From JBBQSF01 sp038214085 (lineage in GTDB: Bacteria > Bacteroidota > Bacteroidia > Bacteroidales > CG2-30-32-10), in contig JBBQSF010000095.1 of the NCBI GenBank assembly GCA_038214085.1, positions 1 to 12,325 of the forward strand: a stretch of 12,325 nucleotides of DNA. Reading direction: 5' to 3'. Below, one piece after another: positions 6,953 through 12,325 of the stretch. The notes under the pieces were generated by a model. That model did not search any database. It saw only the letters and a program-made list of their open reading frames with translations, and was not told where the DNA came from. Made by a program: the position numbers and the translations under genes. Every line of letters starts with the position of its first letter. Within the stretch, counting starts at the first letter, position 1.

Positions 6953-8776
6953 TTATTTTAAAAAGTTTATTTTCAAATCATCAACATAAACTACACCGGA
7001 TTTGTTAATAACATATACTTTTAAAATATCCTTTTTGTCATGTTTGTCCGGAATATAAAGCGATTGTTCAATATAGCTCCATATGTCTTTTTCGGTTTTT
7101 TTAAACAAGGGATAAGAGTTGAAAGAATAAGAACCCTCATCGTTCTCAAAACTAATCACCAGTTTAGGGTTAGCTTCATTTGATTCATAATAAATCCACA
7201 AACCCACCCTTATTTGCTTCGCTCCCAAAGAATCAACCTGCGATAATTTTGCTAAAAAAGTAACGGAATAAGGATTTTTAGAATTTATTACGGATGAATA
7301 TTTCCCTGAATGTGCAATACCTTCTTTTGTTGACTCCATATTCAGCCATTGCAAGTTACCTTCCATGTCATTCTGCTGACTTTGTTTAACAAGCAATTTG
7401 GAGTTTTCCGGAATTTGCTCGACTGTTTCAGAAAAAATATTTTCATATTTTGGACTTGTTTTCAGAAAAACTTTCCAGTAGCGCTCTTTATTCATGTCGC
7501 CTAATAAAAGAATACGTGAGTTAACCTGATATGTTTGAATTGCCGACAAAGCAATTATTGCAATTAAAATAGTGCTTGCAAGCAACGAACTCCATATTTT
7601 AACATAAGCTTTACTAAGCAGGAACGCCAAAAAAACCGCAAAAAGTGGATAATAATCAATATATGCTCTCAATCCGAAACTCCAGCCATAATGCCAAGCA
7701 TGCCAGCTTGAAACAATATAAATTATAAATAGAACCGGAAGCAATCCTGATATAAATAGATAGCTTTTTTTTGGGAGGAACAACAGTAAACTTATTATTG
7801 AGATTAAAGCGAGAGGAGTGTATATGAAAAACCCTTTCATGTAACTAAATAGCGAATTTATTATTTCAGGTTTATTGAAATTAAAACCTTCTCCTGAATA
7901 TGACCAAACTAAAAATTGATTTGTTTGCCAATAGTACAATAGCAATTGCCCAAATACCAATCCACCAATAATAATTAGAGAAAGTATCAGCAAAAAATAA
8001 TTTTTAAAAATAAAAAGAAACCCGTTTTTTAAATGTTTTGTATCGCCCGCAATAAATGGTATGGCTGTTAGTATAAGAACATTTACAGGTCGAATTATCA
8101 GGACAAGACCAAGAAAAAAAGCAAGAAAAAGTAAACTGTTTTTTTGAGGTTCATTAAAAAAGGAATAAATAAAGTACAGAAAAGCAGAAATCGCAAAAAA
8201 TGAATACACGTGCGACATTGAAGGCTCATAAACTGCATAATAAAAAAGGTTTGTTCCAAATGCAAAAGAAGTACAGACAATAAAAATAATAAGTTTATTG
8301 AATTTCATAGCACGCAGCAATAACCAAAGAAAAAGGATGCCGGATAAAAAATAAAACAAACTTGCAAACAACACGCTAAAATAATAAGGCGGGGAATATC
8401 CGTTTAACGGAAAACCGTTTGTTTTGGCAACTAAGTGAGCTCCAGCGAAAAATGGAGATAAAAGTAATGCCTCGCCATAGAAATATTTATTAACAGTACC
8501 TTTTTCAGTGATATTTGTAAAATTCACTTTATCTCCATCAAGTGGAGTGTTTTTCTCATAAAATGAAAAACTCGGATCAGAATAAATAAGCAAAGCGGGC
8601 AGGTAGGCATAATATCCTCTTCCGTCCATTGAAATAATCCATTCCCATTTTTCTCCCTTTGCCCATCGTACTGAAGAAAAGTAAGATGAAACAAGCAGGA
8701 TGAGAAGTAAGAAAAGTAATAAATGCTTCGATTTTTTTAGCGCTTCGACCATATATTGTATTTGAGAATACACCAC
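6953..8776 (-). CDS. polytopic membrane protein, probable GT-C-type glycosyltransferase with C-terminal jelly-roll-like domain
   Basis: The product is 607 residues. The membrane part (about 15-420) has the same motifs as the downstream paralog: SMDGRGYYAYLP (D51), NKYFYG (96-101), GTNLFYYAVYEPSMSHVYSFF (174-194), RPVN (229-232) and SWHAWHYGWSFGLRAYIDYYPLF (357-379). Both also have FLFIFKNY before a membrane helix. Residues about 445-607 are soluble and beta-rich, with HSGKYSSVI, GLWIYYES, IWSYIEQSLYIP and a VYVDDLKI end, a pattern of CBM-like jelly-roll modules that would lie in the periplasm. From the ATG at 8776 it overlaps the GT2 gene by 40 bp. A second ATG at 8752 gives MVEALKKSKHLLLFLL, overlap 16 bp, and is an equally good start. 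Function is inferred from fold and operon. Confidence 0.7.
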   Translation of the reverse strand: MVYSQIQYMVEALKKSKHLLLFLLLILLVSSYFSSVRWAKGEKWEWIISMDGRGYYAYLPALLIYSDPSFSFYEKNTPLDGDKVNFTNITEKGTVNKYFYGEALLLSPFFAGAHLVAKTNGFPLNGYSPPYYFSVLFASLFYFLSGILFLWLLLRAMKFNKLIIFIVCTSFAFGTNLFYYAVYEPSMSHVYSFFAISAFLYFIYSFFNEPQKNSLLFLAFFLGLVLIIRPVNVLILTAIPFIAGDTKHLKNGFLFIFKNYFLLILSLIIIGGLVFGQLLLYYWQTNQFLVWSYSGEGFNFNKPEIINSLFSYMKGFFIYTPLALISIISLLLFLPKKSYLFISGLLPVLFIIYIVSSWHAWHYGWSFGLRAYIDYYPLFAVFLAFLLSKAYVKIWSSLLASTILIAIIALSAIQTYQVNSRILLLGDMNKERYWKVFLKTSPKYENIFSETVEQIPENSKLLVKQSQQNDMEGNLQWLNMESTKEGIAHSGKYSSVINSKNPYSVTFLAKLSQVDSLGAKQIRVGLWIYYESNEANPKLVISFENDEGSYSFNSYPLFKKTEKDIWSYIEQSLYIPDKHDKKDILKVYVINKSGVVYVDDLKINFLK

Positions 8777-9465
8777 ATTGCCCTGAATCCATCTTTGGCG
8801 CTAATCTTTTTTCCTTCATCGTAAGTGCGACCATAATAGGAAATTCCTACTTCGTAAATTCTGATTTTTTTAACGCGGGAAATTTTTGCAGTAACTTCCG
8901 GTTCAAATCCAAATCGTTTTTCGCGCAGATTTATTTTTTTTATAATACTTGAATCAAAGAGTTTGTAGCATGTTTCCATGTCGCTCAAATTGAGATTTGA
9001 AAACATATTGCTCAGAAAAGTAAGAAAACGATTTCCGATGGTATGCCAGAAAAACAAGATCCGGTGCGGCCGGCCTCCAGCAAAACGTGAACCATAAACC
9101 ACATCTGCAAACCCATCGAGTATTGGTTTAATGAGAATATTGTATTCCTGAGGATCGTATTCTAGATCGGCATCTTGAACCAAAAGATATTCACCCGTAG
9201 CTTCTTTTATGCCAGTATGAATTGCGGCTCCTTTGCCTTTGTTAACTTCATGCTTTATATATTTTATAAGCATTTCCGGATTTTCATCCATGTATTTTTT
9301 AATTGATTCTTCGGTGTTGTCCTTGGAACAATCGTTTACAATTACAAGTTCCTTTTCAATATTGTTAATGAGCTGAACTTCTTTAACTTTGTTAAGAATG
9401 CGATGAATGGTAGGCCCTTCGTTGTATGCAGGGATTATTAGAGAAAGTTTTTTAAATTCAGGCAT
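8737..9465 (-). CDS. GT2 glycosyltransferase, DPM1-like (polyprenyl-phosphate sugar synthase type)
   Basis: The 242-residue GT-A enzyme has IPAYNE (11-16), VIVNDCSKDNT (41-51), NKGKGAA (75-81), the metal-binding DAD in VQDADLEYDP (97-104), YGSRF (124-128), SDMETCYKLF (161-170), FGFEPE (185-190) and YYGRTYDEGKKI (210-221). This set matches the dolichyl-phosphate-mannose-synthase-like branch of GT2, which transfers a sugar from a nucleotide donor to a polyprenyl phosphate on the cytoplasmic face. No C-terminal membrane helices are present, unlike GtrB or CsbB, so it is the short DPM1-like form. It is the first gene of an operon with two GT-C-type proteins, for which it may make the lipid-linked donor. 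The sugar is unknown. The ATG is 17 nt below a good -7 box. Confidence 0.88.
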   Translation of the reverse strand: MPEFKKLSLIIPAYNEGPTIHRILNKVKEVQLINNIEKELVIVNDCSKDNTEESIKKYMDENPEMLIKYIKHEVNKGKGAAIHTGIKEATGEYLLVQDADLEYDPQEYNILIKPILDGFADVVYGSRFAGGRPHRILFFWHTIGNRFLTFLSNMFSNLNLSDMETCYKLFDSSIIKKINLREKRFGFEPEVTAKISRVKKIRIYEVGISYYGRTYDEGKKISAKDGFRAMWCILKYNIWSKR

Positions 9466-9481
9466 AAAAAAAGAATTTATG

Positions 9482-9489
9482 CAAAGATA
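9482..9489 (-). promoter_or_regulatory. -7 box of the GT2/GT-C operon
   Basis: On the minus strand TATCTTTG (followed by C) is an exact match to TAnnTTTG. It lies 17 nt before the ATG at 9465, implying a leader of about 10 nt. No clear -33 TTG is present at the expected distance. It is the natural promoter for the three-gene minus-strand operon. Confidence 0.6.
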
Positions 9490-9533
9490 AAAAAATATAG
9501 CTCCGTGCTATTTTCAGACTAATGAGGATTGAA

Positions 9534-9541
9534 TATATTTG
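9534..9541 (+). promoter_or_regulatory. distal -7 box facing the sugar transferase gene
   Basis: TATATTTG (followed by C) matches TAnnTTTG exactly. It would start a transcript with a leader of about 210 nt that includes the 9571-9607 hairpin. No clear -33 element is visible, and in AT-rich DNA a chance match is possible. Confidence 0.35.
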
Positions 9542-9570
9542 CATTCAGCACACAGCCTGATTTATAAAAT

Positions 9571-9607
9571 GAAATCATAATAAAAAATATTTTTTTGTTA
9601 TGATTTC
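9571..9607. repeat. 37-nt near-perfect hairpin in the divergent intergenic region
   Basis: Arms GAAATCATAA (9571-9580) and TTATGATTTC (9598-9607) are exact inverted copies. The stem continues through one T-G wobble (9581/9597) and six A-T pairs (9582-9587 with 9591-9596) to a TAT loop at 9588-9590, 17 pairs in all. No T-tract follows. It could be an operator, an attenuator in the long leader from the 9534 promoter, or an insulator between the divergent genes. Confidence 0.8.
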
Positions 9608-9725
9608 TAGTTAATATGTGGGAATAATATTAGGATTAATCAATGAAAATAAAAGACGAAAAATAAAAATCAATTAAGAAATTTGGCGTCTTATTATCTT
9701 AAAGCTTTTATAATAAAATTTATTT

Positions 9726-9733
9726 TACATTTG
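9726..9733 (+). promoter_or_regulatory. proximal -7 box of the sugar transferase gene
   Basis: TACATTTG matches TAnnTTTG exactly and ends 20 nt before the TTG start at 9754. The short spacing is like that of the GT2 operon promoter. No -33 TTG is seen about 20 nt upstream. Confidence 0.5.
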
Positions 9734-9753
9734 CGTATCAGAAATAAAAATAA

Positions 9754-11142
9754 TTGCGAAGGTATTCAAGATATATCAAACTGGTGTTTTTAACTTGGGA
9801 TGTTGTTCTTCTGAACATTGCCTACATAATTTCTTTTTACATTCGTTTTGGTTCAACTGACAGGCTTTTTAGCAAAGAGAATGCCGTATTGGTATTGATT
9901 TCAAATCTTGTTTGGCTGCTTTTAAGCATAGGTTCAGATACGTATAAATTTATCCGTACAGAAGGAATTGAAAAGGTTTTCAACCGTTTTTCTAGGCAGA
10001 TATTGTATCATCTTGTGTTATTGGTTACAATAGTTTACGTTTTGAAATATGCTGATATTTCAAGGTTGAGATTATTATATTTTTATATTTTATTTTGTTC
10101 AGAGGTTTTTATTTTCAGGATAGTTCTGTTAACTATTTTAAAAAATCTCCGACTTAAAGGATACAATTATCGAAATGTAATTATTGCCGGAGCAGAAAAA
10201 GAGGGAAGGTCTGTGTATAATTTTCTGTCAAGGGATCTTGTATATGGATATAGGTTGTTGGGCTATTTTGACGATGACCCAAAAAATAAAAAGACTTTTG
10301 AGCATCTGGGGGGTTTAGATGAAATAAAAAATTATATTGAAAAAAACAATGTGCATGAGTTGTATTGGACCATTCAGGAATTTGACACAGAAAAACTTAA
10401 TGAATTAGTCAACTTCTGCGAAAATAATCTGGTTAGAATTAAATTTGTTCCAAACTTTACAAAGTTTATTTCCAAAAGAAATGTTCACATTGAATTTTAT
10501 GATTTCATACCAGTAATTTCTTTACGTAAAGAGCCTTTGCAGCATACAGCAAATCGTATTGTAAAAAGAAGTTTTGATTTTATTTTTTCTCTCTGTGTGA
10601 TTTTGCTCATTTTCCCCTGGTTGTTTCCAATACTTATTGCAATGGTTAAATTCAGCTCCAGAGGCCCAGTTTTTTTTAAACAAAAAAGATCGGGAGAGAA
10701 TAATAAAACTTTTATTTGTTGGAAATTTCGGAGCATGAAAATGAATTCAAAATCCGACGAGGAACAAGCGTCAAAGTGTGATCCGCGTATTACAAAAACA
10801 GGAAAGTTTTTCAGAAAATCAAACTTAGACGAATTGCCACAGTTTTTTAATGTCTTAATGGGGCAAATGTCAATAGTTGGTCCCCGACCTCACATGCTGA
10901 GGCATACAGAAGAATACTCAGCGCAAATCAAGAATTATTTAGCGCGCCATTTTGTAAGACCAGGAATAACAGGGTGGGCTCAGGTAAACGGTTACAGGGG
11001 CGAAACCAAAGAGCTAGAACAGATGGAAAAACGCGTTGAGTTTGATATTTGGTATATCGAAAACTGGTCGCTTTTTCTCGACTTAAAGATAATTGTAAAA
11101 ACAGGTTTGAATATGTTCAAGGGAGAAGAGAATGCGGGTTAG
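9754..11142 (+). CDS. polyprenyl glycosylphosphotransferase (WcaJ-like initiating sugar transferase)
   Basis: The 462-residue product starts a surface polysaccharide by moving a sugar-1-phosphate from a nucleotide sugar to undecaprenyl phosphate at the inner membrane. N-terminal membrane helices span about 8-125. A Rossmann-like CoA_binding_3 region follows (VIIAGAEKEGRSVYNFL, 142-158). The catalytic bacterial sugar transferase domain starts at KRSFDFIFS (271-279). It contains GPVFFKQKRSG (304-314), WKFRSM (323-328), DPRITKTGKFFRKSNLDELPQ with the Asp359-Glu360 catalytic pair, SIVGPRP (373-379) and RPGITGWAQVNGYRG (402-416). The start is TTG: an in-frame TAA lies directly before it and no in-frame ATG occurs until codon 297; GTG at 9784 is the only other nearby option. 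The sugar is probably glucose or a related hexose, but specificity is not readable. Confidence 0.92.
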   Translation: MRRYSRYIKLVFLTWDVVLLNIAYIISFYIRFGSTDRLFSKENAVLVLISNLVWLLLSIGSDTYKFIRTEGIEKVFNRFSRQILYHLVLLVTIVYVLKYADISRLRLLYFYILFCSEVFIFRIVLLTILKNLRLKGYNYRNVIIAGAEKEGRSVYNFLSRDLVYGYRLLGYFDDDPKNKKTFEHLGGLDEIKNYIEKNNVHELYWTIQEFDTEKLNELVNFCENNLVRIKFVPNFTKFISKRNVHIEFYDFIPVISLRKEPLQHTANRIVKRSFDFIFSLCVILLIFPWLFPILIAMVKFSSRGPVFFKQKRSGENNKTFICWKFRSMKMNSKSDEEQASKCDPRITKTGKFFRKSNLDELPQFFNVLMGQMSIVGPRPHMLRHTEEYSAQIKNYLARHFVRPGITGWAQVNGYRGETKELEQMEKRVEFDIWYIENWSLFLDLKIIVKTGLNMFKGEENAG

Positions 11143-11182
11143 GATCATTACACCAATTAAAAATAATCAAAGCAATTCCAAT

Positions 11183-11232
11183 TTCAACTTACCTCAATAA
11201 TTTGAGGGAATTCTTTGTATTTTTAAGTTGAA
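11183..11232. terminator. candidate terminator between convergent genes
   Basis: Arms CCTCAA (11192-11197) and TTGAGG (11202-11207) form a 6-bp stem with a TAAT loop, followed on plus by a T-rich stretch (to TTTTT near 11220). It lies inside a wider inverted repeat, TTCAACTT (11183-11190) with AAGTTGAA (11225-11232). The position, between the ends of the sugar transferase and fucose synthase genes, fits shared termination. The U-tract is imperfect. Confidence 0.45.
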
Positions 11233-11257
11233 CTTTATAATTTAAGTCAGCGGTTTT

Positions 11258-12325
11258 TCAATCCTTTTGATACCAATACAAAAGTTTCTTAATTCCTTCT
11301 TCAATGTCGATAGTATGATGCCATCCCAAAGCGTGAATTTTAGAAGGGTCGGTCAGTTTTCGCATGGTTCCGTCGGGCTTATTGGTGTTAAAAAGAATTT
11401 CACCTTCAAAACCTGTAATATTTTTTATAAGTAAAGCGAGATTTTTCACTGAAATTTCTTCACCTGAACCAATATTAATATGAGTGTTTTTTATTTCTTG
11501 ATTTTTTGGACTGACATCTGAAAAATTGACATTTTCCATCACAAAAACACAAGCATCGGCCATTTCTTCGCTCCATAAAAATTCACGCATTGGTTTTCCG
11601 CTTCCCCATATTTCAACAGAAACAGCATTTTCCTTTTTTGAAATACCATATTTGGATAGACTTCCGATTATTTCTTCTCTGCTTGAGTTTCCGTTTATAT
11701 TTTCGATTGGTCTTTTGTTTAAATCGATTGTGATTTTATCCCATAAGTTATTCAGTAGGTATTTTGCAAGAAGCATTTTTCTGAGAAGTGCTGGCAATAC
11801 ATGGGAAGTTTCCAGGTTAAAATTGTCTTTAGGCCCATAAAGGTTTGTTGGCATTACCGAAAGAAAATTTGTTCCGTATTGAATATTATAACTTTCACAC
11901 ATTTTAATTCCAGCAATTTTTGCAATTGCATAAGGTTCATTTGTGTATTCAAGGGGAGAAGTGAGCAGACAATCTTCTTTCATCGGCTGAGGCGCTTCGC
12001 GAGGGTAAATGCAAGTACTGCCTAAAAACAATAATTTTTTTACATTGTTCAGGTACGACTGATGAATGATATTGTTTTGGATCATCAGGTTTTCGTATAT
12101 GAACTGAGCTCGATAGGTATTATTTGCTATTATCCCGCCAACTTTTGCCGCTGCCAGAAAAACATATTCAGGTTTTTCTTTTATAAAAAAGGCTGACACA
12201 GCAGCAGAATCCATCAGATCCAATTCATTTATGGCTTTTCCAATAAGATTGGAATATCCTTTATTCTGTAAATTTTTCCAGATTGCAGAACCAACAAGTC
12301 CCAGGTGGCCGGCAATGTATATTTT
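11258..12325 (-). CDS. fcl: GDP-L-fucose synthase (5' end beyond window)
   Basis: The frame is open from the right edge to TGA 11260-11258, giving 355 visible residues; only the first few are missing. This short-chain reductase/epimerase turns GDP-4-keto-6-deoxymannose into GDP-L-fucose for glycan synthesis. Visible numbering: Rossmann loop GHLGLVG (6-12), AAAKVGG, GSTCIYP with Ser103 and Cys105, NEPYAIAK with Tyr132 and Lys136, MPTNLYGP, SHVLP with His175, then WGSGKPMREF and KPDGTMRKL. All catalytic residues known from E. coli are kept. About 42 extra residues (about 189-237, including DLNKRP and KYGISK) precede WGSG; I recall this insertion in other Bacteroidota members. The two Arg that bind the NADP phosphate in E. 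coli (12 and 36) align with Leu8 and Ile32 here. A GDP-mannose dehydratase gene might lie outside the window. Confidence 0.92.
   Translation of the reverse strand, partial: KIYIAGHLGLVGSAIWKNLQNKGYSNLIGKAINELDLMDSAAVSAFFIKEKPEYVFLAAAKVGGIIANNTYRAQFIYENLMIQNNIIHQSYLNNVKKLLFLGSTCIYPREAPQPMKEDCLLTSPLEYTNEPYAIAKIAGIKMCESYNIQYGTNFLSVMPTNLYGPKDNFNLETSHVLPALLRKMLLAKYLLNNLWDKITIDLNKRPIENINGNSSREEIIGSLSKYGISKKENAVSVEIWGSGKPMREFLWSEEMADACVFVMENVNFSDVSPKNQEIKNTHINIGSGEEISVKNLALLIKNITGFEGEILFNTNKPDGTMRKLTDPSKIHALGWHHTIDIEEGIKKLLYWYQKD

Noticed and set aside
9643..9666. Seven-codon frame (MKIKDEK) in the sugar transferase leader
   Set aside because: Too short to distinguish from chance and without a ribosome binding site; no leader-peptide logic is visible.
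11049..11231. Plus-strand 60-codon frame running past the end of the sugar transferase gene
   Set aside because: Most of it overlaps the sugar transferase in another frame and the rest is the terminator region.
11526..12025. Plus-strand open frames of 74-104 codons opposite the fucose synthase gene
   Set aside because: They lie wholly antisense to a well-conserved enzyme, have no recognisable motif, and are expected by chance in such AT-rich DNA.
12221..12223. TTG as the start of the fucose synthase gene
   Set aside because: The same frame stays open to the window edge and encodes the Rossmann loop GHLGLVG and the first beta-strand, so the gene starts beyond 12325.

Overview
The window looks chromosomal and comes from a Bacteroidota bacterium, probably Bacteroidales-like. 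Three observations support this. The first is AT-rich DNA with several Bacteroidota-type -7 boxes (TAnnTTTG) and no clear Shine-Dalgarno sequences. The second is type IX secretion (T9SS) C-terminal sorting sequences. The third is a porZ-recO gene pair, an arrangement I associate with this phylum. I see no phage, transposase, integrase or CRISPR sequence.

Layout. Positions 1-138 hold the tail of a secreted T9SS cargo protein (+). A bidirectional terminator hairpin follows, then a tRNA-Arg(CCG) on the minus strand with its own promoter. Positions 393-5652 are a tight plus-strand run: porZ (T9SS attachment-complex protein), recO (recombination mediator) and a YfhO-family GT-C membrane glycosyltransferase. 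The first two are 8 bp apart and the last two overlap in ATGA. Converging on it from the minus strand (9465 to 5621) is a three-gene operon: a soluble DPM1-like GT2 glycosyltransferase and two tandem paralogous polytopic membrane proteins. The first paralog carries an extra C-terminal jelly-roll-like domain. The convergent operons overlap by 32 bp, and that overlap is an inverted repeat.

A 288-bp divergent intergenic region (9466-9753) holds outward-facing promoter candidates and a 37-nt near-perfect hairpin. It leads into a plus-strand initiating sugar-phosphate transferase (WcaJ/PglC-like; TTG start). Convergent to that, running off the right edge, is a GDP-L-fucose synthase of a form with an insertion of about 42 residues.

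Together the genes suggest surface glycan assembly. The initiating transferase loads a sugar phosphate on the lipid carrier, fucose synthase supplies GDP-fucose, and the GT2 is a candidate for making polyprenyl-phosphate-sugar donors. Up to three GT-C-type membrane proteins could use such donors at the outer face of the inner membrane. PorZ in P. gingivalis delivers anionic LPS to the T9SS attachment machinery, so its presence nearby is suggestive, but a functional link is inference. The most unusual sequence structures are the palindromic 32-bp gene overlap, the 37-nt intergenic hairpin, and the compact GT2 plus paired GT-C cassette.
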